64,000 bases of DNA, taken from NCBI GenBank assembly GCA_014361195.1, contig JACIWA010000001.1, positions 62,001-126,000 of the forward strand, written 5' to 3'. Under the pieces are notes generated by a model. The model ran no database searches. It saw only the letters and a program-made list of their open reading frames with translations, and had not been told where the DNA came from. Shown in pieces: positions 43,242 through 52,311 of the stretch. A program made the position numbers and the translations under genes. The stretch is from Thermoplasmatales archaeon. GTDB taxonomy: Archaea > Thermoplasmatota > E2 > UBA202 > JdFR-43. Each line of letters starts with the position of its first letter. Position 1 is the stretch's first letter.

Positions 43242-44038
43242 CAATCTGGGATATATTTAAATATAAAATAGCGGGAATCGAAGTCGAGGCAATATTAAAG
43301 TTTATAGGAGCAATTCTAATTATAGTAATAATAGCAAAAATAGTTAGAACAAACATAAGGAGGGGTTTAAAGGATAAATTGCCGGATCCAACAGTCAAAA
43401 ATATTGAGAGGTTTTCATATTATGTTATAATAATAATTGGTTTTATTGCTTCTCTTTCCATTATAGGAATTTCGCTATCCGGCCTGCTTGTGGCGGGAGG
43501 AATTTTGGGTATAGTGATTGGTTTTGCAAGCCAGACAGTTGTTTCAAATTTTTTGAGTGGGATATTTTTGATTATTGAAAGACCAATTGGAATAGGAGAT
43601 GCAATAAAGATAGAGGATGTTGAAGGGATTGTTGAGGAAATAAAGATTTTATCAACCACAATAAGGACATGGGATGGAGTATATGCTCGCTTCCCGAATG
43701 AAAAAGTTTTTACTTCAAAGATATACAACTATTACAGTAGCCCTGTAAGAAGATTTGAATATAAAATAGGGATAAGATATAGTGATGATGCAAATAAAGC
43801 AATAGAGATAATAAAAAGAGTGCTTGATGAGCATCCTTTTGTGCTCAAGGAGCCTGCTCCAGTTATTTTTGTTGATGAACTTGGAGAGAGCAGTGTAAAT
43901 TTATCTGTTAGAATATGGGCTCCATCAAATGTATGGTTTTCAGTAAAGACTGAAATGCTATGGAAATTAAAGGTTGCACTTGAAAAAGAAGGAATTCAGG
44001 TTCCATTCCCACAGCGTGTCATATGGATGGCAAAATAA
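43238..44038 (+). CDS. mscS: Small-conductance mechanosensitive channel MscS
   Basis: The 266-residue protein has three transmembrane helices: two N-terminal ones (FIGAILIIVIIAKIV, YYVIIIIGFIASLSIIGI) and the pore helix GLLVAGGILGIVIGFASQTV, rich in Gly and Ala. The beta domain follows with IERPIGIGDAIKIEDVEGIV and then RFPNEKVF, and a C-terminal alpha-beta part. MscS releases solutes on hypo-osmotic shock. It overlaps the DUF432 gene upstream and the DUF488 gene downstream by 16 nt. Confidence 0.9.
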   Translation: MTIWDIFKYKIAGIEVEAILKFIGAILIIVIIAKIVRTNIRRGLKDKLPDPTVKNIERFSYYVIIIIGFIASLSIIGISLSGLLVAGGILGIVIGFASQTVVSNFLSGIFLIIERPIGIGDAIKIEDVEGIVEEIKILSTTIRTWDGVYARFPNEKVFTSKIYNYYSSPVRRFEYKIGIRYSDDANKAIEIIKRVLDEHPFVLKEPAPVIFVDELGESSVNLSVRIWAPSNVWFSVKTEMLWKLKVALEKEGIQVPFPQRVIWMAK

Positions 44039-44412
44039 TATTTTCAATAGGCCATTCAAACAGAAGCAAGGAAGAATTTCTGAGTTTGCTTGAAAAATAT
44101 GGAATTGAAGCAATCGCAGATGTAAGGCGCTTTCCATCTTCAAAGTTTGAAATTTATAAAAAAGAAAATATCAAGAAAATTCTGGGCAAGATAGAATATT
44201 TGCATTTTGAAAATCTTGGCGGATTCAGGCATGGCTATGCTAAATGGATGGAAACAGAAGAATGGAGGAAAGATTATGAAAAATTGAAGAAAATCGCAGA
44301 AATAAAGAAAGTTGCTATCATGTGCGCGGAGAAATTTCCTTTCAGATGCCACCGCAGGCACATATTAAGGAAGATGGAGGAAGAAGGATGGAAAGTGATA
44401 AATATAATATAG
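44023..44412 (+). CDS. DUF488 family protein
   Basis: The 129-residue protein has the DUF488 motifs IGHSNRSKEEFLSLLEKYGI, ADVRRFPSSKF, ENLGGFRHGYA and CAEKFPFRCHRRHI with conserved Cys and His. The function of the family is unknown. The start lies within the end of the MscS gene, and the 3' end overlaps the cyclo-ligase gene by 25 nt. Confidence 0.8.
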   Translation: MDGKIIFSIGHSNRSKEEFLSLLEKYGIEAIADVRRFPSSKFEIYKKENIKKILGKIEYLHFENLGGFRHGYAKWMETEEWRKDYEKLKKIAEIKKVAIMCAEKFPFRCHRRHILRKMEEEGWKVINII

Positions 44413-45005
44413 AAAAACAGAAGCTCAGGGAGGAGATATGGAAAAAGATGGATGCATTAGGAATAGCAATATTTCCCTACGCTTATGGAAGAATACCAAA
44501 TTTTGTTGGAAGTGAGTTAGCGGGAAATAAAGTTACTACTCTTGAAGAATGGAAGAAGGCAAAGATTATATTTTCAAACCCGGATTTTGCACAGCAAAAA
44601 GTGAGGGAAAATGCTCTAAAAGAGAATAAGATTTTAATAATGGCTTCACCAAAATTAAAGCATGGATTTATAAAAATTGATCCAAAAGATGTAAAATGCA
44701 ATGAAAAATTTGCAAGCACAATTTCCGGGGCATTTAAATATGGAAGAAAAATGGATGATCTGATAAAACCTGATTTAATAATCACTGGATGTGTTGCGGT
44801 TGATGAAGAAAATTTTGTCAGGCTGGGAAAAGGAGGAGGATATGGGGACAGGGAGATAGAAATGATCGAGGAAAAATTTGGAAAAATTCCAGTGGTAACA
44901 ACCGTTCATGATATTCAAGTAGTTAAAAATATTCCTTTTGATGAAAAAGATACAAGAGTTGATATAATAGTTACTCCAACAAGAATAATAAGGAGAAAAA
45001 TTTAA
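44388..45005 (+). CDS. 5-formyltetrahydrofolate cyclo-ligase family protein
   Basis: The 205-residue protein belongs to the archaeal branch of the 5-formyl-THF cyclo-ligase family, which forms methenyl-folate or acts on related pterins. Visible features are KQKLREEIWKKMDALGIAIF, SNPDFAQQKVRENALKENK and RLGKGGGYGDREIEMIEEKF, the last being the conserved glycine-rich substrate loop. I choose the ATG with a GGAGG motif upstream, near the end of DUF488. Substrate in this organism is uncertain. Confidence 0.75.
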   Translation: MESDKYNIEKQKLREEIWKKMDALGIAIFPYAYGRIPNFVGSELAGNKVTTLEEWKKAKIIFSNPDFAQQKVRENALKENKILIMASPKLKHGFIKIDPKDVKCNEKFASTISGAFKYGRKMDDLIKPDLIITGCVAVDEENFVRLGKGGGYGDREIEMIEEKFGKIPVVTTVHDIQVVKNIPFDEKDTRVDIIVTPTRIIRRKI

Positions 45006-45043
45006 ACTTATCAAAACATTTTTATCCTCCTGCATATAAAGGG

Positions 45044-45268
45044 GTGATGAACTACACTCTCTTGCTTCTTACCGCTCTTCTCGCATTTACATGGGGAATG
45101 CTCTTCGCCTTCTGGCTTGTATTTGCAAGAACCGCAAAAAAGCTATCTCGCCTAATAGAGGAAATAAGTAAAGGACAATTAACTCTTGAAGAAACCTATC
45201 AACTGGTTAAGAGAATTATAGATAAAGCATATGAGGAGATAAAGAAGGACAAGAATGAAAATCGTTGA
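45044..45268 (+). CDS. Small single-span membrane protein
   Basis: The 74-residue protein has one N-terminal transmembrane helix (LLLLTALLAFTWGMLFAFWL) followed by a charged amphipathic helix. I do not recognise a family. A GGGGTG motif precedes the ATG. It overlaps the next membrane-protein gene by 14 nt and may be its partner. Confidence 0.5.
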   Translation: MMNYTLLLLTALLAFTWGMLFAFWLVFARTAKKLSRLIEEISKGQLTLEETYQLVKRIIDKAYEEIKKDKNENR

Positions 45269-45857
45269 AGCAATAAATGAGGTTTATAAACAAATTCAAA
45301 AGGCAAAACATAGCTTAACCCATCTTTATAAAATTCTTATTTTTATAACGCCTTTTCTCACAATAGCATTTTATTTCGCATTTGTTTTTGATTATCTTCC
45401 ACCAGAAACATGGGCAAAATATGCCAGCCTTGCTGTTGCATATCTATTCCCTCCTCTTGGAAAGGAGTCTGTAATCCCGCTCATGCTGTCAAGCAATGTG
45501 CCTGTATGGATAGTTGGTAGTACAATAGTGATGATGGATATAATTTCATCCGCAATAATTGCATATAACTGGTGGTTTGCGGAGCTCATAATTTATCATA
45601 TCCCTTATCTAGATAGAGGATATGAGAAATTGAAGAAGAAATCGGAGAATTTCAGTAAAAAAAAGTTAATTACATTTGCTCTGATAATTTTTATGATAAT
45701 ACCCTTTCAGGGCACAGGAGGAATCAGCACAACAATAATATCCCGCCTTATCGGTTTCAAACCAAAGAAAACGATTGCAATAGTTTCAGTTGGATCATCA
45801 ATAACAACTTCTTTTATTATAATGGCTTATTTTGGGCTACTTAATTTCATTTATTAG
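45255..45857 (+). CDS. Small multidrug export-like membrane protein (COG2426)
   Basis: The 200-residue protein has about five transmembrane helices and the family signatures PPLGKESVIPLMLSSNVP and IPFQGTGGISTTIISRLIG. Members are annotated as putative small multidrug exporters, but transport is unproven. It overlaps the small membrane-protein gene upstream and runs 21 nt into the convergent epimerase gene. Confidence 0.75.
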   Translation: MKIVEAINEVYKQIQKAKHSLTHLYKILIFITPFLTIAFYFAFVFDYLPPETWAKYASLAVAYLFPPLGKESVIPLMLSSNVPVWIVGSTIVMMDIISSAIIAYNWWFAELIIYHIPYLDRGYEKLKKKSENFSKKKLITFALIIFMIIPFQGTGGISTTIISRLIGFKPKKTIAIVSVGSSITTSFIIMAYFGLLNFIY

Positions 45858-46775
45858 CCATTTCACCGCAAGCTCAACCGCCTTTCTGCTTGAATTTTTT
45901 GGCCTCCAGCCTTTCTGCATTATTTTTGATATATCAAGTGTCATGAATTTTACATCCCCTCTCCATCCTCTTCCATTTATTCCTCCAGTGAAAACATATT
46001 CCGGCTTTAAACCCATTTCCTTGCTTACTATATCCGCTATTTCCTTTACTTCTATGCTATCAAGTGAGCCAATATTGTATATTTCTATTTTATCCTCCCA
46101 TCTTTCCATAGTGTAGAAAATTGCATCTATGCAATCATCTATATAGAGATATGATTTTCTTTGAGTTCCATCTCCCAATATTTCAAGCTTCTCTTTATTT
46201 GCTCTCAATTTTTTTATAAAATCATATATCACGCCATGCGTTGATCTCGGTCCAACAACATTTGCAAATCTGTAAATTATTGCTTCAATGTCAAAAGTAT
46301 GAGAATATGAGCAAATCATTGCCTCACAGGCCAATTTTGTCGCTCCATATATGGAGATTGGAACCAAAGGAGAATAATCTTCTGGAGTTGGTATTTTTTT
46401 AGCATCTCCATATACCGCTGATGAGGATGTGAATATAATTTTTTTAACTCCTTCTTTTCTCATCCCTTCAAGCAAGTTATATGTTGCAACTATGTTATTT
46501 TCAAAAATTGATTTTGTATCTTTTTCTCCCGCTCTTACATCTGGATTTGCAGCAAGATGAAATACAATTTCGCAATTTTTTACCGCATTTCTTGCGTCTC
46601 TTTTATTAATTAAATCCCCTTTTATCAATTCAATTTTATAGAGATGAGCTTCAAGAAATTCTATTTTTCCAGATGAAAAATTATCTACGCATTTAACTTC
46701 ATAACCTTTTTTTAAAAGATGCTCCACCAAGTGACTACCTATAAATCCCGCTCCACCTGTAACCAAAACTTTCAT
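45837..46775 (-). CDS. NAD-dependent sugar epimerase/dehydratase (GalE-like)
   Basis: The 312-residue short-chain dehydrogenase acts on nucleotide sugars. It has the Rossmann motif VTGGAGFIGSHLVEHL, LAANPDVRAGEKD, TSSSAVYGDAKKIPTPED and the catalytic SIYGATKLACEAMI (YxxxK), then RFANVVGPRS. It is probably a UDP-glucose 4-epimerase or UDP-sugar epimerase used for glycan synthesis. A single-gene unit. Confidence 0.85.
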   Translation of the reverse strand: MKVLVTGGAGFIGSHLVEHLLKKGYEVKCVDNFSSGKIEFLEAHLYKIELIKGDLINKRDARNAVKNCEIVFHLAANPDVRAGEKDTKSIFENNIVATYNLLEGMRKEGVKKIIFTSSSAVYGDAKKIPTPEDYSPLVPISIYGATKLACEAMICSYSHTFDIEAIIYRFANVVGPRSTHGVIYDFIKKLRANKEKLEILGDGTQRKSYLYIDDCIDAIFYTMERWEDKIEIYNIGSLDSIEVKEIADIVSKEMGLKPEYVFTGGINGRGWRGDVKFMTLDISKIMQKGWRPKNSSRKAVELAVKWLINEIK

Positions 46776-46873
46776 GAGATGAAATATAAATCAATTAGAA
46801 ATATTTTCCTATCTATGCATAATGCAAGGAAAATGCTCTATAAAAATTTAAGTATAATGTTTTCTTTTAAAGT

Positions 46874-47203
46874 GTGAAAGAAAGGCAAAAAATTGCGCTA
46901 GAGAGAATAAATCGCCTTTTCATTGAAGCGGAGAAAATGGCAAAAGAGAATAGAATGAATTTATGCAATAGATATGTTGAAATTGCGAGAAAAATATCAA
47001 TGAAATATCTTGTAAGAATTCCAAAAATTTATAGGATAAGATATTGCAAAAAATGCCTTTCATATTTTGTTCCGGGCAAAAATTGCAGGGTGAGACTTAA
47101 AAAAAGAAAAGTTGTTATAACATGTCTCAACTGTGGAAATATGAAAAGATATCCTTACTTAAAGGAAATAAAAGAGAGGAGAAAATGGAAATTAAAAAAA
47201 TAG
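46874..47203 (+). CDS. rnp4: Ribonuclease P protein component 4 (Rpp21-like)
   Basis: The 109-residue protein is the zinc-binding subunit of archaeal RNase P. It has an N-terminal helical part (RINRLFIEAEKMAKEN, YVEIARKISMKYLVRIP) and two Cys pairs, YCKKCLSYFVPGKNCRVR and CLNCGN, forming a zinc ribbon. The start codon is a GTG. The UDG gene overlaps its 3' end by 19 nt. Confidence 0.85.
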   Translation: MKERQKIALERINRLFIEAEKMAKENRMNLCNRYVEIARKISMKYLVRIPKIYRIRYCKKCLSYFVPGKNCRVRLKKRKVVITCLNCGNMKRYPYLKEIKERRKWKLKK

Positions 47204-47760
47204 AAGAAGAAATAAAAAATTGCAAGAAATGCAGGCTGTGGAAAGAGAGGAAAAATCCTGTTCCAGGGGAGGGAAATTATAATGCAAAGCTTATGCTAAT
47301 TGGGGAAGCCCCCGGAAAGAATGAAGATGAGGAAGGGCGCCCTTTTGTAGGGAATGCGGGAAAAATATTGAATAATGCTCTTGAAAAAAATGGGATAGAT
47401 AGAAAGAGTGTTTATATAACAAATGTTGTTAAATGCCATCCCCCAAAAAATAGAGCTCCTTATGAAGATGAGATAAAAAAATGCTCTCATTATTTGCAAA
47501 AGCAGATAGAGTTGATAAATCCTGAAATAATAGCTACTCTTGGAAATTTCAGCACAAAAACAATATTTAGATTTTTTGGTTTTAAAGAAGAGGCGATAAG
47601 CAAGCTACATGGCAAGATTTTTGTTTCTCCTCTGCACAATATAAAAATTTTTCCAACATTTCATCCCGCAGCCTGCATTTATAATCCTTTTTTGCTCGAT
47701 AAATTTGAAAAGGATATAGAAAAGCTTGCAGAAATTTTTAAAAGTTTATATAGAGTATAG
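47185..47760 (+). CDS. udg: Family 4 uracil-DNA glycosylase
   Basis: The 191-residue protein removes uracil from DNA and carries a 4Fe-4S cluster. The cluster ligands include CKKC near the N-terminus. Catalytic and binding motifs are LIGEAPGKNEDEEGRPFVGN, TNVVKCHPPKNRAP and FPTFHPAACIYNP. I start at the internal ATG preceded by GAGAGGAG, since the region upstream belongs to the RNase P gene. Confidence 0.9.
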   Translation: MEIKKIEEEIKNCKKCRLWKERKNPVPGEGNYNAKLMLIGEAPGKNEDEEGRPFVGNAGKILNNALEKNGIDRKSVYITNVVKCHPPKNRAPYEDEIKKCSHYLQKQIELINPEIIATLGNFSTKTIFRFFGFKEEAISKLHGKIFVSPLHNIKIFPTFHPAACIYNPFLLDKFEKDIEKLAEIFKSLYRV

Positions 47761-47771
47761 TTATAAATTTC

Positions 47772-48686
47772 ATGAAGGTAGTAGTTGCCCTTGGAGGAAA
47801 TGCATTAACTGGCAAGGATAGAAAAGTAGATTATGAAAAGCAGATGGAAGCGACAAAAAATACCGCAAGCTGTATAGCAAAGATGATTAAAAATGGCTGG
47901 AAAATAGTAATTACACATGGAAATGGTCCTCAAGTGGGAGAGCTATTATTACAGCAAAAAATGGCAAAAACTTCAATGCCTCTCCATGTTTGTGTTGCAT
48001 TAACTCAAGGGCAGATTGGATATGCTATTCAACAAGCTCTTCTCAATGAATTAAAAAAGAATAAAATAAGCAAGGAAGTTGTAACTGTAATAACTCAAGT
48101 AGTAGTAAGCAAAGATGACAATGAATTTTTAAATCCAACCAAACCAATTGGACCAGTTTATTCAGATGATGAAATAGAGGAGATTAAAAAAAATTATAAG
48201 GTTGGGAAATATGAAAATGGATGGAGAGTTCTTGTTCCTTCTCCAAAGCCAATTTCAATAGTTGAAGCGGGAATAATTAAAGAGTTAATTGAAAGAGATA
48301 TTATTGTAATTGCGGGAGGAGGGGGAGGAATACCTGTAATAGAAAAAAATGGAATGCTATATGGAGTTGATGCGGTCATAGATAAGGATTTAGCCTCCCA
48401 AAAACTGGCAAGCGAGATTGGGGCAGAAATCCTTTTAATACTTACAGATGTGGAACATGTTTTTCTGAATTATGGAAAGAAAAATAGCAAAAAAATAGAG
48501 GAAATTACTGTAGATGAAGTGGAGAAATACTATAAGGAAGGGCATTTTCCAGCTGGCTCCATGGGGCCAAAGATAGAGGCGGGAATAAATTTTTTGAGGG
48601 ATGGAGGAAAGGAGGTGATAATTACTTCAATAGATAAGGCATGGGATGCGTTAAATGGAAGGACAGGAACACATATTAAGCCTTAA
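47772..48686 (+). CDS. arcC: Carbamate kinase
   Basis: The 304-residue enzyme makes ATP from carbamoyl phosphate and ADP or the reverse. It has VVALGGNALTGKDRK, THGNGPQVGELLLQQ, IAGGGGGIPVI and PAGSMGPKIEAGINFL, all typical of ArcC in the amino-acid kinase family. No arginine deiminase or OTCase gene is close, so its pathway here is open. Its 3' end overlaps the convergent UbiA gene by 36 nt. Confidence 0.9.
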   Translation: MKVVVALGGNALTGKDRKVDYEKQMEATKNTASCIAKMIKNGWKIVITHGNGPQVGELLLQQKMAKTSMPLHVCVALTQGQIGYAIQQALLNELKKNKISKEVVTVITQVVVSKDDNEFLNPTKPIGPVYSDDEIEEIKKNYKVGKYENGWRVLVPSPKPISIVEAGIIKELIERDIIVIAGGGGGIPVIEKNGMLYGVDAVIDKDLASQKLASEIGAEILLILTDVEHVFLNYGKKNSKKIEEITVDEVEKYYKEGHFPAGSMGPKIEAGINFLRDGGKEVIITSIDKAWDALNGRTGTHIKP

Positions 48687-49532
48687 CATCCCCGCCAGAA
48701 ATGCTATTAGCCCAAAGAAAATTGCAAGAAGAGTTAATTTTCTTGGGGTTGCAATTTCTTTTCCCTTTATTAATAGATAAGAGGAATAGATGAAAAGGAA
48801 GGAAGAAAAGCAAAGGAATAAGAAAAATAGGGGGTTGAGATAATAGGAAGAATCTATTTCCACAAAAAATGGTATAAATGCTATAATGGATGAAAAAATG
48901 AAAAGCAAAGATGATAAATACCTGGAATTTTTTTCTCCTATATATAGGGGAAATGATTTTGTCCTTCTTTCCATATCTCCATAGAAATCCATTATATCCT
49001 TCATTATTTCCCTTCCCAGTCCAGACAAAAATGCAAGAATTGCAAAAAATATTATTATTTTAGAAATCTCTTCTGAGTATGCAAGGGCTCCAAAAACAAA
49101 AGGTATTGCCATTATAAAGGCGATGTAAAAATTTCCGATAACCTTTATTTCTTTAAATTTTACATCATAGAATGTTGCAATTATTAAATTTGTCAATGCT
49201 ATCAAAAAACATGTTTTATTTACAAATATGCTGAATAAAATACCAATTGGAGAGGTGATAAAGTATATGGCTAAGGCGGTTTCCGGTTTTATATCCCCTC
49301 TTACCAGAGGTCTATCAAACCTTTTATTCTTTTTATCCACTTCATAATCAAAATAGTCATTTAGGGCAAATGTTCCCGCTTCAAGAAAAAAAGCGGTAAG
49401 AAAAGAAAAAATTATTTTCTCATGGAAAAAAAATCCTTTTGCGGAAATGATGAATCCAACAACTACTGCAATACCTAGCATTAAACCATGATCCGCCCTT
49501 ATTAAATCAGCAATTGCCTTTATCTTTTTCAC
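48651..49532 (-). CDS. UbiA prenyltransferase, DGGGP synthase-like
   Basis: The 293-residue membrane enzyme attaches a prenyl chain. In archaea this type makes digeranylgeranylglyceryl phosphate, the second ether bond of the lipid core. It has the first Asp motif in LNDYFDYEVDKKNKRFDRPL and the second in REIMKDIMDFYGDMERRTK, with about eight hydrophobic helices. I use the GTG at 49532: a TATA-like box lies about 25 nt upstream, and the longer frame would begin inside the tRNA-Asn gene. Confidence 0.8.
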   Translation of the reverse strand: MKKIKAIADLIRADHGLMLGIAVVVGFIISAKGFFFHEKIIFSFLTAFFLEAGTFALNDYFDYEVDKKNKRFDRPLVRGDIKPETALAIYFITSPIGILFSIFVNKTCFLIALTNLIIATFYDVKFKEIKVIGNFYIAFIMAIPFVFGALAYSEEISKIIIFFAILAFLSGLGREIMKDIMDFYGDMERRTKSFPLYIGEKNSRYLSSLLFIFSSIIAFIPFFVEIDSSYYLNPLFFLFLCFSSFLFIYSSYLLIKGKEIATPRKLTLLAIFFGLIAFLAGMLRLNMCSCPSI

Positions 49533-49551
49533 AATGTTAAACAAGAACAGG

Positions 49552-49565
49552 AGAAATATTTTTTG
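49552..49565 (-). promoter_or_regulatory. TATA-like box for the UbiA gene
   Basis: The reverse strand reads AAAAAATATTTCTC, centred about 26 nt before the GTG at 49532. Confidence 0.4.
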
Positions 49566-49579
49566 CTGGCGAAGAATTT

Positions 49580-49589
49580 TTTTATATCT
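49580..49589 (+). promoter_or_regulatory. TATA box for tRNA-Asn
   Basis: TTTTATATCT is centred about 24 nt before the 5' end of the tRNA. Confidence 0.5.
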
Positions 49590-49607
49590 TCCGCATTTCT
49601 TTTTAGG

Positions 49608-49680
49608 GCCGGCGTAGCTTAGTCTGGAGGAGCACCCGGCTGTTAACCGGGTGGTCACCGGTTCAAATCCGGTCGCCGGC
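49608..49680 (+). tRNA. tRNA-Asn (GTT)
   Basis: The 73-nt sequence folds into a full cloverleaf. The acceptor stem is GCCGGCG/CGCCGGC, the anticodon stem is CCCGG/CCGGG around the loop CTGTTAA with anticodon GTT, and the T stem is ACCGG/CCGGT around TTCAAAT. There is no intron and no encoded CCA. The 3' 18 nt overlap the end of the convergent HPS-RraA gene. Confidence 0.97.
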
Positions 49681-50952
49681 GCTCTTCTCCCATTTTTTCA
49701 ATTCAAGAACTTTTCCCAGACTACTTCCTCTCTTTATCTCCTCTCTTATCCTATTTTCCCTTTCCATTACATTTATCGCCCTATTTGCAATTTCCTGCTC
49801 CTCCTCTTTTGGAATTACAACAACTCCATTATCATCCCCGACAATCCAGTCTCCTTTCCTTACTATTTGCCCACCACAAACTATTTCACATCCTATTTCT
49901 CCATATCCTTTTGGCTCACCCGCCTCTGGAACAATTTTTTTAGAGAATGCGGGGAAATCGAGCTTAATTATTTCATGCACATCTCTTATTGCTCCATCAA
50001 CAACAATTCCTGCAATTCCTTTCCTGATTGCACTTAAAGTGGCAAGCTCCCCCCAAACCGCCTGCTTGCCCTCGCCCGCCTGCACAACAATTACATCTCC
50101 TCTTTCTGCGATGTCAATTGCCTCCACTACTTTTGCCCAATCTCCATCAATCGTTTTTACTGTAAAAGCCCTTCCAACCATCTTATACCCTCTTTTAAGA
50201 GGAAATATATCTCTCATTGCCCCTCTGTTGTGCATTGCATCACATATATTGCAAGTTGATACTTTTATCAATGCTTCTCTTATTTCCTCCTTGCCATATT
50301 TCTTGAATAGCTCGCTTTTAATTTTTTCTCCTTCCATTGCCCTCTTTATATCTTCAGTCGCTTTTTTTGCATCCTCCGCCTTTATTATTGCCCCTCCAAC
50401 TATAATTATACTCGCTCCTTTGCTTATCGCAACCCCAGCATTTTCCGCATTTATTCCACCCGCAACCGCCAAAGGCAAGCTACATACTTTCGAAACCTCT
50501 TCAAGATGATAAAAAGGACTTTTTCCAGCCATCTGCTCATCAATTGAAGTATGGATGCATATATAATCAACTCCCATTTTCTCCAGCTCTTTAGCCCTCT
50601 CAACCAAATTTTTTACACCAATCATATCCACCATAACCTCAATACCATATTTCCTCGCAGACTTAACCACCTCTTTTATTGTTTCATCACTTGCCACACC
50701 CAGAACACATATCACATCCGCCCCCGCTTTTGATGCCATCTCCGCCTCAATATCTCCAACATCAATTGTTTTCATATCCGCAATAATTTTTTTTCCAAAC
50801 TTTTTAAAATTCTTTATTACATGTATTCCTTCCGCCTTTATCAGAGGTGTGCCAATTTCAATCCAGTCCACCCCTCCCTTAACACTCTCTTCAGTAACTT
50901 TTATTGCACGATGCAGATCAACAAAATCAAGAGCAACTTGCAATATTGCCAT
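49663..50952 (-). CDS. 3-hexulose-6-phosphate synthase/RraA-like fusion
   Basis: The 429-residue protein joins two domains. Residues 1-210 form a hexulose-6-phosphate synthase-type TIM barrel (ALDFVDLHRAIKVTEE, KKIIADMKTIDVG, AVAGGINAENAGVAISKGAS), which in archaea runs the ribulose monophosphate route in reverse to supply ribulose 5-phosphate. Residues about 225-420 form an RraA-like domain (NICDAMHNRGAM, VDGAIRDVHE, GDDNGVVVIP), which may be an aldolase-type domain. The last codons and the TGA stop lie within the tRNA-Asn gene, on the opposite strand. Confidence 0.85.
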   Translation of the reverse strand: MAILQVALDFVDLHRAIKVTEESVKGGVDWIEIGTPLIKAEGIHVIKNFKKFGKKIIADMKTIDVGDIEAEMASKAGADVICVLGVASDETIKEVVKSARKYGIEVMVDMIGVKNLVERAKELEKMGVDYICIHTSIDEQMAGKSPFYHLEEVSKVCSLPLAVAGGINAENAGVAISKGASIIIVGGAIIKAEDAKKATEDIKRAMEGEKIKSELFKKYGKEEIREALIKVSTCNICDAMHNRGAMRDIFPLKRGYKMVGRAFTVKTIDGDWAKVVEAIDIAERGDVIVVQAGEGKQAVWGELATLSAIRKGIAGIVVDGAIRDVHEIIKLDFPAFSKKIVPEAGEPKGYGEIGCEIVCGGQIVRKGDWIVGDDNGVVVIPKEEEQEIANRAINVMERENRIREEIKRGSSLGKVLELKKWEKSAGDRI

Positions 50953-50973
50953 ATAGATATATATTTATTATAT

Positions 50974-52281
50974 TTACATTTTCATCTGTAACTGGCGAAG
51001 CAATTTTGCCTGCATTTTCTTATTTGATAAGCTTTTCATCATCTTCTTTGAGATATTATACTGGCGGAGAAGCTCTTTAACATCTTTTTGCTCAACTCCT
51101 GCACCTCTTGCAATCCTTTTAATTCGAGAAGAATTTATTATTGAAGGCTCCTCCAGCTCTTTTTTTGTCATCGAATCCATTATAACCTTGAATTTCTTTA
51201 GCTTTTCCTGCATTGCATGCATCTCCTCATCTTTTAATGTTCTTCCAAAAGGCAAAAGATCAGCAATTTTCTGGAAAGGCCCCATCTTTGTGACAATTTC
51301 CATCTGCTCGTACATATCAAGAAGTGTAAACTTACCACTCATAATTTTTTTAGTTGCCTCACTAACTTCTTTTTCTTTTGCTACTTCCTCAACTTTTTCA
51401 ATTAAAGTCTGCAAATCACCCATTCCAAGCAAACGGGAAAGGAAGCGCTTCGCATCAAACTTCTCAAAATCATCAATCTGCTCACCAGTACCTATATAAA
51501 GAATTGGCGCCCCCGTTTCCGCAACCGCAGAAAGAGCCCCTCCTCCCTTTGCGGAACCATCTATTTTTGTGAGTATTACCCCTGTTATTCCTATTGCATC
51601 ATTGAATGCCTTTGCTTGCTTGCCCGCCTGCTGGCCGATTGAGGCATCCAAAACCAGGATTTTTTCATCTGGGTTAAAAACTTTTGATATTTCTTTCATT
51701 TCTTCAATTAACTCATCTTCCAGCGCATGTCTTCCAGCGGTATCAACTATAATAACATCATATTTTGCAAAAGCTTCCATTCCCTTTTTAACAACATTTA
51801 TTGGATTTCCATTTCCTAGGATAGGAACACCTATTTTTTCTCCAATTTGCTTTAACTGCTCATAGGCAGCGGGACGATGGGTATCTGCAGCAATCATTGC
51901 TACTTTAAGCCCTCTTTTCTGGAAATATCTTGCAATTTTTCCGCATGTTGTTGTTTTACCCTGTCCATATAAACCAACCATCATTATTTTTTGCTTTTTA
52001 AGAGGCAAATCCCTTCCTTTTCCAAGAATTGAAGATAGCTCTTCATATAAAATTTTTAATACATGGTCTCTATTGCTCATTCCTGGCAATGGCTTTTCTT
52101 CCAGCGCTCTTTTTTCTATCCTTTTTGAAATTTCAAGAACAAGTTTTACATTCACATCTCCAGAAATGAGAGCTCTCTGTATATCCCTTACCACTTCCTG
52201 AATCAACTCTTTATCAATGAAAGGGGCATTTGCTATTTTTCTGAATACACTTCTCAGTGCTTCCCCAAGATTTTTAAGCAT
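50974..52281 (-). CDS. srp54: Signal recognition particle 54 kDa protein
   Basis: SRP54 is the GTPase that binds signal peptides and 7S RNA for co-translational targeting. The 435-residue protein has an N-terminal helical domain, the G1 motif GLYGQGKTT at residues 103-111, AADTHRPAAYEQL, the G3 motif VDTAGRHALE, TKIDGSAKGGGAL and a C-terminal methionine-rich M domain. I choose the ATG at 52281, which lies about 26 nt from a TATA box; the frame upstream starts with an unrelated extension. Confidence 0.95.
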   Translation of the reverse strand: MLKNLGEALRSVFRKIANAPFIDKELIQEVVRDIQRALISGDVNVKLVLEISKRIEKRALEEKPLPGMSNRDHVLKILYEELSSILGKGRDLPLKKQKIMMVGLYGQGKTTTCGKIARYFQKRGLKVAMIAADTHRPAAYEQLKQIGEKIGVPILGNGNPINVVKKGMEAFAKYDVIIVDTAGRHALEDELIEEMKEISKVFNPDEKILVLDASIGQQAGKQAKAFNDAIGITGVILTKIDGSAKGGGALSAVAETGAPILYIGTGEQIDDFEKFDAKRFLSRLLGMGDLQTLIEKVEEVAKEKEVSEATKKIMSGKFTLLDMYEQMEIVTKMGPFQKIADLLPFGRTLKDEEMHAMQEKLKKFKVIMDSMTKKELEEPSIINSSRIKRIARGAGVEQKDVKELLRQYNISKKMMKSLSNKKMQAKLLRQLQMKM

Positions 52282-52302
52282 TTCAAAAATTAAACAAAGA
52301 GG

Positions 52303-52311
52303 ATATATATT
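52303..52311 (-). promoter_or_regulatory. TATA box for srp54
   Basis: The reverse strand reads AATATATATCC in this position, about 26 nt before the start codon. Confidence 0.55.

Noticed and set aside
48651-49658. A longer UbiA frame that starts at 49658
   Set aside because: Its first 42 codons lie in and beside the tRNA-Asn gene; the GTG at 49532 has a TATA-like box at the right distance and fits the family start.
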